From Actinernus sp. WN-2022 (taxonomy: Eukaryota > Cnidaria > Anthozoa > Actiniaria > Actinernidae), in the NCBI GenBank assembly GCA_030867875.1, contig JAOWCC010000577.1, positions 94,469,740 through 94,533,739 on the forward strand: a DNA stretch of 64,000 nucleotides, read 5' to 3'. This document shows, piece by piece, positions 50,801 through 59,739 of this stretch. Every line of letters begins with the position of its first letter. Position 1 is the first letter of the stretch. A program made the position numbers and the translations under genes. Below the pieces are notes generated by a model, which ran no database searches, had not been told where the DNA came from, and saw nothing but the letters and a program-made list of their open reading frames with translations.

Positions 50801-53800
50801 TGGGCAAAAGTTCATTTGAGCATGCTCTTAGTAGCAATGCATTGTGGGCAACCTTTGCCATGTGCTCCATGCACGTTGGGCTAGGATGGGTGTAAAATGT
50901 GTCATTTGAGCATATCTTCACCGTCTTTAAGTCATTCGTCATGAAAATTGGCATCTGGGCTGGGACAATTAAGGCAAATATTTTGATATTCATTTTGTGA
51001 TAAAATTTAAATTGATGACGTCACAATCGACGATGTCATAATATTGATGTTTTCTTAAATGTCGTATTTCTTAAATATCGACTTCCTTTACATAGGGGTA
51101 TTGATAGATATACTCGAGACGTTTTCAACACTGAAAACCGTTTGTCGCTACGACGTAAATTAGCTGAGATATGATTTTTTTATATATTATATATAATTCT
51201 GTCAAAAACCTGCTGTCGAAGGGTAAGTTCCCCCGAATTTCAGTAACTTAAATCTAATCAATAATTGTCACATGTGTGGTACCAAATTGTACTGATACCT
51301 TGTCAGAAATATCACCAAGCTATCGGATAATAAGGAGAATCAATTTTTTTCACTCAAACCTTTTTCAATCCTAAGTTAATGCACAAAACTTGTCTGTGAC
51401 GTCATCCAATGTGAGACGTCATAATTTAACAATCGCAAATATTTTCGTTATGAGGTTGAAATCCAAAAATCAAAAACAATAGCATTTTGCCCTACCGGCT
51501 AGCCTTCAATACCAAACAAGAGTTAACTTAATCCAATCAAACATAGAACGAAGTGTACCAACGGGTATTTCCATGTCTGTTTGTACTATAATTCTGGTTC
51601 AGGGGGGGGCATGTATAATTCACTAAACATGTGATATCTCGATGAATTTTGCTCGTATCAAGAAACGGTTTGCGGCTTTTATCATCTCTTGAGAAGCTCC
51701 TTCAAACCAGCTATAGAAATTATACATATGTTAAACTTTTTAATACGGCGATGTATTGACGTCATCGATTGTGACGTCATCATTTTAAATTTTCTCACAA
51801 AATGAATATAAAAATAGTTGCCTTAATTGTCCCAGCCTAGATGCCAATCTAGTGAAGATATGCTCAAATGACACATTTTACACCCATCCTAGCCCAACGT
51901 GATGGAAATGTAACTAGTTATAAGTTTGATTGCTCATAGATTTACATTTACAGCCTTGTTTATGTTCCAAGGATAATTACATAATGTTATATAAGTTAAA
52001 TTAATATTCCAGCGGGATTAATTAAAACTAAATTGGTATGGCATTGTTATGGACAAAACTTTCCCCTCCGTGACTTCCCCTCCGTGACGCTGGTCCTTTT
52101 GACTTACCTCCTAGCTGAAGAAGTTAGAGAAATTAAGCATTTGATTATTTGATGGCATTTGTTAGTTGATTAACTAAATGTTTAATAAAGCTTGTGTTTA
52201 AAGTTGTAGCTTTTATATATTCACAGAAATGTGGGGTTAGTTTTGGAATTGTACTTTTGTGACTTCTCTGTTCCCCTCCGTAACAGCTAACATTAAAAAT
52301 AATATCTCCCTGGGTATTTTACAAAACATTTTGAAATTCATCACACCTAAAGAGCTATTGAAAATGGTATACATGATGGTTCAATAGTTTGTTTAAATTC
52401 AAGTATCTAATTGTTAGGCAGCTTTCAATCTTGTGATTTTCCCCTCTGTGACATGCAAAATACTGTAAGTACTGTGGAATTGCCCATATATGGCAGTTTT
52501 TGAGAGGTGTACATGTTCATATATACCGGTATGTATGAAGTACATGTATTACATGTACAGTATGTATGGAACCTAAGTCTGAAGTTTTTGTCATACCGAC
52601 TCCAAAAATACCTACATGTACCTATACCTGTATACCTACATTGTACAATGATGATATACAGTACATTGTATTTCCCTTTGTAAGAGTTAACCCCAATGGT
52701 TTTGCCATTTTGAAAACAAAAACACTTTGAATGATGGAACGACCGGGTAAAAACCTGGTGCCAATTAAGGCTATTGTGTTCCATTACTGCACACATAAAT
52801 TTGAATTTGAAGGTCTGGATCATCAGATTACATTTGTACTTGTCATCTACATTGTATGTTTATTAAGCGATCTGATGTCCATGCTCGCAACACACTTTAT
52901 TGTACAAATGTACCGTATTCACTCACGGATAAGCCACACTCACGGATAAGCTGCACTCACGGATAAGCTGCACCCCGAGTTTAGAAGCTTGATTTACGGA
53001 AAAAGTTTTTTTGGAAGAATATCAAAATATGTACATTGAAACCATCATCGGCTTTAAAACTGGAGAAAATTCCAAAGTTGTACCTGTAATTTCAGCTCTG
53101 AAATAGTATAAACTTCATGTCCACACACTTAGATATATGATTTATCTTTCCAGAGTATTTGTTTACCGGGATCTGTTCATTCAGGTCACCTTTTAGATCG
53201 AATTTTACATGTCAACAAAGCCAACATCTTCCGTAGCTTAGTAACCAGGCACCTGTTGGAAGAGAGAAAACTGGACACAAGAAGTTTTGTTTTTCTGAAC
53301 GAAGTCAAAACAACATGGAGTAGTTTGCTTTTTCATCAGCTGTCTGTTGCTATCATGCCTAAAAAGATATCCAGAAGCCATCTATTGGAGAAAAACTTGT
53401 TACTCAAAGAGAAAAGTGCAACAAATATTCACAACATAAATGGATCTCTTAGGAGCCACCAAACTTGCAAAAGCAATGGCCAGTGCTTACTTTCTTTTGG
53501 TTAGGTGTAGTATTTATTAGTATAGCTTAGTACACGTATTTCTTTTAAATGTTAATTTATGAAAATTTCCGGACCTTATGTAAGTTGTACAGTAGATGTT
53601 CTCGCAGATAAGCCGCACCCCCGATTTTAAACAAAGATTTCGGGTAAAAAGGTGCGGCTTATCCGTGAGTGAATACGGTAGTTAAATTTACAAATTCCTA
53701 AATGTATAGAACCACTACTTCACAGCAGTCTTCTATTTATAGAGCCATTAAAATATGGAACTCTCTCTCTGTTGAACTTAAAGAAATCAAATCTATTAAA

Positions 53801-56800
53801 GTGTTTAAAAACTCTCTCAAGAGAACACTGTTACAGCATTGGTTCAGTGCATAGATAATTTTGAACTTTAAATTAAATTAATATTATTAACATAGTTTTG
53901 GAATAAGAGATCAAATCTGTTGAAGTGTATAAAACCTCTCTTAAGAGAACACTATCAGCTGAGGCTAAATCTAAAATAGTCCATCATTAGTTATACTTCA
54001 ACCAAAATGAAATACTTTTAGCTGTAAAATTTTATAAACTTGTATATATTTAGTATTAGAAATTAGTATTAATGTTTTTAGTATTCTTAGACAATGTATA
54101 TTCTTTAATTCTACATTATTGCTTTCAATTCATTGTAAATTGGTCTGAAAAGCCCTTAGGGGAGCCCAATAAAATGTATGTAAACTATGTACATGTATGT
54201 ATGTATCACTTGATTGGCATTTTAATTATTTCATAATTAAAGGGTTTTTATACATGCATGTATATAGTGTCTAAGAACATCCTACAGGAAGGTACAAACC
54301 ACAAGCTTGAAAATATACAAGTCATGTACTTTGGCTACAACTCTGGCTTGAAGTAAACATTTAAGCTAGTGGTAGACAGCTATATCATCATAGTAATCAT
54401 TATAGTTACTGGTGATAATCACCAGTAGCCGGCTTCTAATCATGCTGCCCTGTAAAGCAGATATGTTAACAACTACCGTATTTACCCGTGTATAAGCCGC
54501 ACCTTTTCACCCAAAATTTTCGTTCAAAATCGGGGGTGCGGCTTATCTACGGGAACACCTAGAAAAGGTATCAAAAATTTGCATAAATTACCATTTGTTT
54601 TCATCTGAAAGAAGAAGAAAAAGTAAAACAGGCTGATTCGCAGCGCTTGTCAAAGCAGGCATCTAAACAACCAGGCATTCTTTGCAATTTTACACGTGGG
54701 AGATTGGCACTAGTTATTGAAAATCCAAGATGGCGGACCTGACCTACTCGTACAGTATTGTTTCGCCAGAAAACCTTTCTTGCTCTAGCGATTAAGGAAA
54801 GCGGTTCCTTGGAATTGTTGTTAGTTAATTGGGGAATAAATGCGTAAGAATTCTGGAGTGATTTAAAGACTGCAGGTTAAAATATACACAAGAAATGACA
54901 AGGCAAGTTGAACCATATTCGATCGAATTAAAGTTGTGATATTTATTTATTTATGACAATCTGATGAAGTTTTGCTTCAAGTACTAGTGTTTATGAACTC
55001 CAACAAAAGATTATTCTTTTTTTGAAGAAGTTTGGCATCAAGTACAAGCGTTTATGAACTCGGACAAAAGATTTTCTAATAATTGTTTGTATTTTTAAAA
55101 AAAATTTTTTTCCTAAATTCAAGCTTCAAAACTTGGGGTGCGGCTTATCTACGGGTGCGGCTTATACACGGGTAAATACGGTATAAATTAAATTAAGTTA
55201 CAGACATATCAACCCTCAAATATATGAATACTGATGAACACATACATGTATAGCATTGTTATTTAGTCTTGAAGTTTAACCATATTGCATGCCTAACATA
55301 CTACATTATGGAGTTACATGCTTGTGTGTATAAATTGTGATAGCTACATGTACATGTAGCTAGGTAGTACATGTAGCTAGGTCTGCAATTAATGTGTGCA
55401 TGTCCTGTCAGTGGTAGAAATTGCTGGAGTAGGGTGAATTTTATTAGTTTAGTCATCAAGCCAATTAAGTTTGGGACTAAATATGTTTTTAAAATCGAAG
55501 TTCATACTTTTCTGTAACAATGCTTTGAATTCAAAATTTTGAGTGAAACTCAACAAAAAAGATGCACGCAAGAGTGATTTACCGGGTGAAATCCATGCAT
55601 GCACAAGTGTTTTGCAGACCTGTCTATAGTATACAGTGTAATTTGTTTGTGAATGCACAGGGAGCCCAGGCTCACAACATTAGGAAAATATAAGGATTTG
55701 TATGAAACTTTATCAGTAGCTAGTATAAATTAAATAGCTGGTGGAAAATGATAATAAACAGCCTGCATTAAAGTTTACATACCACATCAAAATTTATTGT
55801 TGTCCATGATCTGTTGTTTCTTGACTGTCTTGGAGCCCTCAAGTCGCATTTTGGTGAGAAATTTTTTTTTAGTTCACCTCTACCTAAAATATCACAAGGG
55901 TACACACTCTTCCAAGTGAGTACTCAAGCACACTTAGAAGCAAAAAGTTGAAAATATTTTCTTGATGTGATGGAGAAATGCTAGGGAGGGAAAGCATGCT
56001 ACCTGGGAAAAGTAATCTTTGATCTACACTCGAGTGAGGTTTTGGAATATGTTAAAGCTGATTTATGGCATTTTTTGTTGGCTTGTCAAGTGGACGAGTG
56101 TGCACCCTTTTGATATTTTAGGTAGAGGTGAACTAAAAAAATTTGCACAAAATGTAGCTTGACTCTGGCTCCAAGACTGCTAAGAAATAACAGATGGACA
56201 ACATTTGATGTGGTATGTAAACTTTAATGACTGTTTATTATCATTTTCCATCAGCCCCGGTCAAACGGACGCAACATTTTCATGCAACATTGTGCAACAT
56301 TATTGAATGAAACTTGTGCATCCATTTGACCACCCTCTTGCACAATGTTGCATGATGTTGCATGAAGTTTGAATCTAGTCAAACTTTCATGCAACATCCA
56401 TGCAACGTTTCTATTGTTGTCTGGGATGTTGCATCATGTTGCGTTAGTTTGACTACCTTCGTGCAACATTGTTGCATCGGAGCATGCACATTAGTTCAAT
56501 TTAAAGTACCATTGGCATGGTGCCCAGACCTCTTATCGACAAACCCGCGGGTAAAAACATCAACATGTTGCAACAATAATTGATGTCACATTTGTTTTAC
56601 CACCCCTACACGCAACATGTTGCAACATGATCCAACAATGTTGCACAATATTGCAGGAAATGCTGTGTCCGTTTGAGAGCTTAACAATAAAGTTTCATAC
56701 AAATCATTATGTTTTCCTCATGTTGTGAGCTTGCATGGGCTCCCTGTGGTGAATGCAGAAGTTTGACTGAATTTTTTGCTCAAAAGTAAAGCATACACAT

Positions 56801-57466
56801 TTATTTGTAGAATTATATCACAAAGCTGGGGCTTTTTGGTATTCAAATCGTGATGGTAAACGGTTTGAATGTGTGAGATCTTAATATGGCGAGAAATTAT
56901 AGATGCCTTTGGCTTTGACTTAATTAACGGAAATATGCCAAAATTATAACAAATACACGATCAACTTCGATAGCTTGGCAAATATATATACTGTCTTCAG
57001 TTTGTTTCCAGCGCTCGCTGGATGCAGAAGTTTTATTCTAGGAACATTCGAGGCTTGAAACAAGCTGAAAGGATATAATATTCGCTTAGAATAAAATAAG
57101 ATCATCACAAATATCTATGCGGATGATGGTCCAGTGGTTGCAGCGAAAGTCGAATTTTCCTACCGTACTACTCGTTCCCTCGTCAAAATACCTCAAGCGA
57201 TTGCTGAAATTTCGAAACCTAAATACAAAGAATAGTCTAGATTGTGAATTAAAATGCTAAGATTGAAGTATCTTAGAGCCGATCCATAAGATTTAATACG
57301 TTAAACAAAGCGATATAAGCTTGTTCCGAACATAACTCAAACATTTTGATTTGCACATCACATCGAAAATAAATGCTCAACTTACCCAGTAAAAGAGATT
57401 AAACGCGAAGAGAAGATACTTCAGACATCTGCTGACAGTATTTTTTGGTCCATCGTTGCTATCCAT
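38284..57466 (-). CDS. Tetraspanin, TspanC8 type (8 exons, about 284 aa)
   Basis: Rebuilt by hand from short exons: 57386-57466, 48634-48819, 47353-47427, 44693-44788, 44075-44197, 40938-40979, 40010-40132 and 38284-38412. Every intron is GT-AG and phase 0, so the joins preserve frame. Four membrane segments: about 17-43, 58-79, 90-110 and 228-254. The large loop has KCCGSTSINDWD (Cys149, Cys150), Cys166, Cys174, HTCC (Cys180, Cys181), QCGW (Cys193) and VGC (Cys216). Eight loop cysteines define TspanC8 tetraspanins (TSPAN5, 10, 14, 15, 17, 33), which bind ADAM10 and control its exit from the ER and its substrate choice; the order most resembles TSPAN15. Cys14 is a plausible palmitoylation site. 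Length and motif order are normal, so the gene is probably functional. Introns hold most of the repeats between 38 and 57 kb. Confidence 0.9.
38413..40009. other. Tetraspanin intron 7
   Basis: No gene on either strand. An AT-rich block near 39200-39320 repeats ACATATTCCCCT. Open frames at 38948-39226 and 39351-39644 show no family resemblance. Confidence 0.5.
40010..40132 (-). CDS. Tetraspanin exon 7
   Basis: 41 codons: RLQLANEKKVYIVGCLDAVL, then WFRDHLYVVAAIAVAFSLPE. Last loop cysteine and the first half of membrane segment 4. Acceptor TACATTCTCAG, donor GTAAGT. Confidence 0.9.
40395..40507. mobile_element. Hairpin MITE in tetraspanin intron 6
   Basis: CCCAAGGGAAAAGGTTTTGT, TTCCTCAA and CTCTCAATGTT are mirrored in AACATTGAGGGTCGAGGGG, AAACAAAACT and TTTCCCAAGGG. 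Confidence 0.75.
40938..40979 (-). CDS. Tetraspanin exon 6 (14 codons)
   Basis: SINIQCGWQVRKKH between TTCTGTTTAG and GTGAGT. A weaker alternative donor, GTGAGA, lies 15 nt earlier and would remove VRKKH in frame. Confidence 0.82.
41101..41363. mobile_element. G/C-ended element, probable hAT-like, copy A
   Basis: CCCGGGGGGTGGGAG at the left and TATAACCCCCCCAACTC at the right. The flanks AGTGTTCT (41093-41100) and AGTGTCCT (41364-41371) would be an 8-bp duplication with one change. It shares CTATTTCAGACTAAAACAGC and CTATTTCATAACAAGAGAA with 44845-45175. Confidence 0.7.
41530..41808 (+). mobile_element. tRNA-derived SINE, subfamily B
   Basis: GATGCAGGCACAGTGGTAAA, the box B GGTTCAATTCCCAG, GTGTGAGTTGGG, and GAGTCGAGTGTTGTATGTCC, then a TTTTATTTTATTT tail. 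Colinear with 16087-16388. Lies in tetraspanin intron 5. Confidence 0.8.
42043..42398. mobile_element. Long-inverted-repeat element, about 355 bp
   Basis: ATTATTACCAATGATATTCG, GAAGTGCGACCCTGGAAG and AGTCTTGTCTGTGACATTCA are mirrored in TTACAGACAAGACT, ACTTCCAGGGTTGCACTTC and TGGTAATAAT. A box B-like GGGTTCGAGCCCCAG (minus strand) lies just outside at 42003-42017. Confidence 0.75.
43280..43510. mobile_element. Inverted-repeat element
   Basis: TTTCCAGCGG, ACATGACATAATTTTCTCAA and CAC are mirrored by GTGTTGAGAAAATTATGTCA and CTGCTGGATGAAA. A TACATGTACATGTACATGT run sits inside near 43368. Confidence 0.65.
43993..44070 (-). mobile_element. tRNA-like SINE head at a splice donor
   Basis: The minus strand reads GCTCCCGGTTAGCTCAGTAG, TTAAGCACCGG, then GGTCGGTGGTTCAATCCCCA. 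Box A and box B are correctly spaced for a tRNA-derived promoter, but the acceptor arm does not pair, so this is not a functional tRNA. It begins two bases after the GT of the exon 5 donor. Confidence 0.7.
44075..44197 (-). CDS. Tetraspanin exon 5 (CCG motif)
   Basis: 41 codons beginning FKCCGSTSINDWDINRYFKC and ending CCVMKEGQ. Holds six of the eight loop cysteines. The donor GTATGC at 44069-44074 overlaps the first bases of a tRNA-like SINE. Confidence 0.92.
44268..44462. mobile_element. MITE with GGTGTAAAGTACAGGTC ends
   Basis: GCAGGTGTAAAGTACAGGTC is mirrored by GACCTGTACTTTACACCCA. The interior has repeated ACAGGTCAGGT and GTTAGGGTTAGG stretches. Confidence 0.75.
44693..44788 (-). CDS. 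Tetraspanin exon 4
   Basis: 32 codons, VRQSVENQIKKG, YRDNLDLQNIIDGVQTN: the helical first part of the large extracellular loop. Acceptor CTCCTTCAG, donor GTAAGT. Confidence 0.9.
44845..45175. mobile_element. Poly(G)-started element, copy B
   Basis: A run of about 30 G starts it, and it ends near GGGAGTACCCCCACCTCAGG. The body shares TCTCAAAACCCTG, CTATTTCAGACCAAAATAT, TTTCAGACCTGTACTCTATT and CAGACTAAAACAGCTCAAAA with 41101-41363. Target duplication unclear (GTACGTAT versus GTACATAC). Confidence 0.65.
45414..46426. mobile_element. TTAA-flanked element (piggyBac- or Kolobok-like), about 1 kb
   Basis: TTAA at 45410-45413 and 46427-46430 flanks CCCTTTGAGCCCCATGG on the left and ACTCTTGGGGCTTAAAGGG on the right. 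The TTAA duplication with CCCTTT tips is typical of piggyBac. Inside, MELEGSLFGGKQNFRLFKAF starts a frame ending at 45803; part of a transposase or a chance frame. No catalytic Asp triad is visible, so the copy is non-autonomous. Confidence 0.65.
46743..46898. repeat. Perfect 78-bp tandem duplication
   Basis: TACCACGCCTATTTCTATGC begins at 46743 and again at 46821. As read, the two 78-bp units are identical. Tetraspanin intron 3. Confidence 0.95.
47066..47184. mobile_element. MITE with GGATCAATC ends, copy 2
   Basis: GGATCAATCACGGTTTCTGG, ACCCCCACCCCTCCCC and GGGAGGGGTGGGTGGGATTG match the element at 34983-35105. Its target duplication is not clear. Confidence 0.75.
47353..47427 (-). CDS. 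Tetraspanin exon 3
   Basis: 25 codons, YKWVMIIIVILEVLGGLLAF to FWPE: membrane segment 3. Acceptor TTTATAG, donor GTAAGC. Confidence 0.9.
47985..48210. repeat. Direct repeat of about 90 bp
   Basis: GGGTCCGTTCCATAA, then CGCGG(G/C)CACAAGAGA and ATGCATCTTTAATAACCAAA, occurs twice (near 47995 and 48120). Confidence 0.75.
48634..48819 (-). CDS. Tetraspanin exon 2
   Basis: 62 codons from AVGGVMLGVGFW to ENICFLET, preceded by TTTCAACAG and followed by GTAAGT. Covers the end of membrane segment 1, the small loop, segment 2, and the GALREN turn typical of tetraspanins. Confidence 0.9.
48820..50004. other. Tetraspanin intron 1, 3' part
   Basis: No coding signal. AT-rich sequence with several ACATGTAC motifs. 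Confidence 0.4.
50193..50449 (+). mobile_element. tRNA-derived SINE, subfamily A, most complete copy
   Basis: GGGGAGCTCGGGTGGCGCAG starts the tRNA-like head, with box A GTGGCGCAGTGGTTAAGCG and box B GGTTCGAATCCGG. The body is ATATGTGAGTTGAGTTTGTT, GTCCGGGTTCTCCGGTTTTC, CCCCCATGGTTGTTTCAGGT, and the tail TAGAAATTCAG with a T run. Confidence 0.88.
50873..51900. mobile_element. Palindromic element with arms of about 160 bp
   Basis: ACGTTGGGCTAGGATGGGTG, TAAAATGTGTCATTTGAGCA and ATTGATGACGTCACAATCGA are mirrored by TCGATTGTGACGTCATCATT, TGCTCAAATGACACATTTTA and CACCCATCCTAGCCCAACGT. The middle 600 bp has no ORF. Confidence 0.85.
52911..53680. mobile_element. TACCGTATT-ended element, copy 1
   Basis: TACCGTATTCACTCACGGAT with AAGCC(A/G)CAC repeats is mirrored by GGTGCGGCTTATCCGTGAGT and GAATACGGTA. 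Further CGGATAAGCTGCA units are tandem at the left. An 82-codon frame at 53256-53504 has no clear match. Confidence 0.85.
53690..54200 (+). mobile_element. LINE C-terminus and 3' tail
   Basis: SIYRAIKIWNSLSVELKEIK, SIKVFKNSLKRTLLQHWF and a stop near 53853 form the usual LINE RT end. A similar block, KSVEVYKTSLKRTLS, follows near 53905-53950, a second overlapping copy. The tail ends GGGGAGCCCAATAAAATGTA. Confidence 0.7.
54474..55183. mobile_element. TACCGTATT-ended element, copy 2
   Basis: TACCGTATTTACCCGTGTAT and AAGCCGCACC are mirrored by GGGTGCGGCTTATACACGGG and TAAATACGGTA. GGGGTGCGGCTTATCTACGG occurs at both ends. The interior differs from copy 1. Confidence 0.87.
55658..56748. mobile_element. 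Mutator-like foldback element with 9-bp duplication
   Basis: GTGAATGCA is duplicated at 55649-55657 and 56749-56757. CAGGGAGCCCAGGCTCACAA is mirrored by TTGTGAGCTTGCATGGGCTC and CCTG. The inverted arms exceed 200 bp (TTTAGTTCACCTCTACCTAA near 55869 and TTAGGTAGAGGTGAACTAAA near 56119). Long inverted arms with a 9-bp duplication fit Mutator-like elements. The right arm is broken by another insertion. Confidence 0.8.
56254..56689. mobile_element. Inserted element rich in TGTTGCATG
   Basis: GGTCAAACGGACGCAACATT near 56259 and GCTGTGTCCGTTTGAGAGC near 56680 are inverted. The interior is a run of CATGCAACATTGTGCAACAT-type units in both orientations. It sits in the right arm of the Mutator-like foldback and is absent from the left arm. 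Confidence 0.75.
57386..57466 (-). CDS. Tetraspanin exon 1 (start codon)
   Basis: ATG at 57466. Reads MDSNDGPKNTVSRCLKYLLF and ends FYW at a GTAAGT donor (57380-57385). Starts membrane segment 1. Confidence 0.88.
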
Positions 57467-57685
57467 ATTGATTTTCGGATGATCCAAAGCAGAATATTGA
57501 AGAAATTTGCAGCTTCTTTCACAAAACTGGGAGGATCACATGCAAATCCTAGTAGAAGGACGCCAAGGACATTTGCATATTCTGGATAATCGCAAACATC
57601 CCTTCCCAGTCTCCCGATTATGGTATTTACACACAGGAAGCCCAAGCTTGAAATTATAATGCCAAATAAAGTAAATATAACTTAC

Positions 57686-57790
57686 CTGAATAACTGAGTT
57701 GGTGTCTTTCTTGTTCTCAGCTGGCGATTTCAAAATATTTCGACGATTTCAACTCTAGCTCTGACCTTGTAGTAGATATATATAGTTAAG
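57686..57790 (-). promoter_or_regulatory. Possible 5' untranslated exon and TATA of the tetraspanin gene
   Basis: On the minus strand ACTATATATATCTAC near 57776-57790 is followed about 90 nt later by GTTATTCAG and the donor GTAAGTTATA (57677-57685). This fits a short 5' exon spliced to an acceptor just upstream of ATG 57466. No transcript evidence. Confidence 0.3.
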
Positions 57791-58194
57791 GTTATAAAAC
57801 CACACTCAAAAACCGTGTTAGTCTAGATAAACTCGAGAAACCGGCAAAGAACCATGGACGAAAATCGACAATCTAAACGTTGGATCAAAAACAGATCTTG
57901 ATCATCAAGAAAAAAATATAGAACGACAAAGTGTCCTAAGACTACTGCAATTCTGGTAATATACAAAAATATTGGTCATTATATATAACACATCAAATAT
58001 TTTCTCTCGCGCGTGATTCAGGGTTGAAGCGTCGCGTGACCCGATATCAGCGAATACACCCCCTGTGAGCGTATAAGGGCGCGCCAAGGATGATAACAAC
58101 AATATGTAAATTAGAAAATCTGGTCAGCGGAAATACCATGAGACGCGAACCACGTGCTCTAGTGACTAACCCTACACACCCTAAATAAATTTAC
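57791..58194. other. Non-coding stretch
   Basis: Region upstream of the tetraspanin gene. No further ORF or repeat is recognised. Confidence 0.3.
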
Positions 58195-58341
58195 TGAGGT
58201 TAGTTCAGTAAATGTTGGGTTAGGGTTTGGATTAGTTCACAGGACCATTAAATCAACAACACAGACTGTAATCCTCCTTCTGTCAATAGTCAGATGAACT
58301 AATCCAAACACTAACCCAACATTAAGAAAAAACTTAACCTC
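58195..58341. mobile_element. Inverted-repeat element
   Basis: GAGGTTAGTTCAGTAAATGT, TGGGTTAGGGTTTGGATTAG are mirrored by CTAATCCAAACACTAACCCA and ACATTAAGAAAAAACTTAAC. Confidence 0.75.
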
Positions 58342-58599
58342 AGCAAACCCAATTGCTCACGTATTTGAGCAATTGGATTGAGTTATGCATGTTGAGCTAC
58401 GCAATTGGGCTGAGCTGTGCATGTACCTCGACTTTCAGCACTTTTAATCTTCTTCGTTGGCTGGGATACGTGCCCCCACACCCCTAGCTAATCGCGCCTA
58501 TACGGCGCGAGGTTTGGCTTACGCTGCAGCCCCCATTACTGAATTTCCTGGATCCGCCCCTGATCAAGTCACATGTTCTCTGGTCCAACTCCCAGTTCC

Positions 58600-59739
58600 T
58601 ATCATGCGAAATTGTTATGTGGTACTGATATCTGTGTTTACGAGGATTATTAACTTATCACTGAACTCTGGAAGCATGCCTGACGACCGAAAGATTACTA
58701 TGCTGTTACCCGGCTGCTAAAGAAGATAAATGCTGATTTTGAGGAGTTGCGACCTAATTTCGCCCTGTATCAAACCTGACGTTTGTGTCCAAACTTATCG
58801 AGAAGGCTATTCTAGGCTAGGGGTATAGAATGGTCAAATCCGAGACTCGCCGAGACGCCGAGGCCATCAGTGTTTTAATATCCGAGACTCGTTTTTTGAA
58901 ACGCCGAGATTTCGATTCTTGCTTGAATTTCGCCGATACTGACCATTCTAATATATTCCTTATTCTTTATATACAACTGATGATTATCTTATACCTGTAA
59001 TGATGTGAGACGCACCTTAGAACACTTGGCGCGTTCAAATAACTACAGAAATCAATCTGACCCTCTGATTCTTGACTTCTCGAAAGCGTTTGATACGGTC
59101 GCGCATAAACGTTTGCTCTTAAAACTTGATTATTATGGCATTCATGGCCAATATTTGAACTGGATGCAATCATGGCTGGTAAACAGGACCCAGCAAGTGG
59201 TACTTGAAGGTGAACATAGTGAGAAGTCAGACGTGAAATCAGGAGTCCCACAGGAACAGTCTTGGGGCCCCTCTGCTTCTTACTCTACATCAATGACATG
59301 GGTAGTAACATCTCATCCCACCTGAAGTTCTTTGCTGATGATAGCCTTATGTATGGCCTCATCCATAATACCAATGATGCTCTTCATCTTTAACAAGACC
59401 TAGCTAGTAGATAACCTTGTCACCTGGGCCCAGACATGGCAAATGAACTTCCATCCTTCTAAATGCTATGTCCTTCGGATTTACAGGATCAAGAATCCTA
59501 TCATACTCCAATACACCATGTTAGGTCAAACATTAAAGGCTGTTGACCATCAACTTCGACCACCTAAGCATTACCATCACAGAAACACTTAGTTGGAAAA
59601 CACACATACTAAATGTGAAGAATAAGGCAAACAGAACCTTAGGCTTTATTAAAAGGTAACTCGACAAGCACAAGCATACACTTCCTTGGTAAGGCCTACC
59701 CTCGAATTTGGAAGTGCTGTCTGGGATCCTTATAGGGCA
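58600..59739 (+). mobile_element. LINE reverse transcriptase remnant
   Basis: MPDDRKITMLLP, ELRP, NLTFVSKLIEKA lie before a small insertion (58815-58955). Then LILDFSKAFDTVAHKRLLLK, YGIHGQYLNWMQSWLVNRTQ, SGVPQ, and in another frame LGPLCFLLYINDM and the catalytic FADD near 59330. Later SWKTHILNVKNKANRTLGF and VRPTLEFGSAVWDPYR. One missing base near 59250 (GVPQEQSWGP for GVPQGTVLGP) and stop codons kill it. Another element starts after VWDPYRA. Confidence 0.85.
58812..58960. mobile_element. GCCGAGAC-rich insertion
   Basis: TAGAATGGTCAAATCCGAGA at the left is mirrored by CTGACCATTCTAATA. The interior repeats GACTCGCCGAGACGCCGAG. It interrupts the LINE. Similar motifs occur at 62340-62500 and 63295-63425. 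Confidence 0.65.

Larger units (their letters stand above)
50005..52452. mobile_element. Region with repeated CCCCTCCGTGAC motifs
   Basis: GTCACGGAGGGGAA occurs at about 50008 and 50643. The opposite orientation, CCCCTCCGTGAC or close variants, occurs at about 50461, 52074, 52087, 52275 and 52440. A SINE (50193-50449) and a palindromic element (50873-51900) lie inside. The left-right inversion suggests subterminal repeats of one composite DNA element; its exact ends are not resolved. Confidence 0.45.

Noticed and set aside
58548..58565. CCTGGATCCGCCCCTG as the end of a hAT-like MITE
   Set aside because: The tip looks familiar, but I could not find the other end or a duplication.
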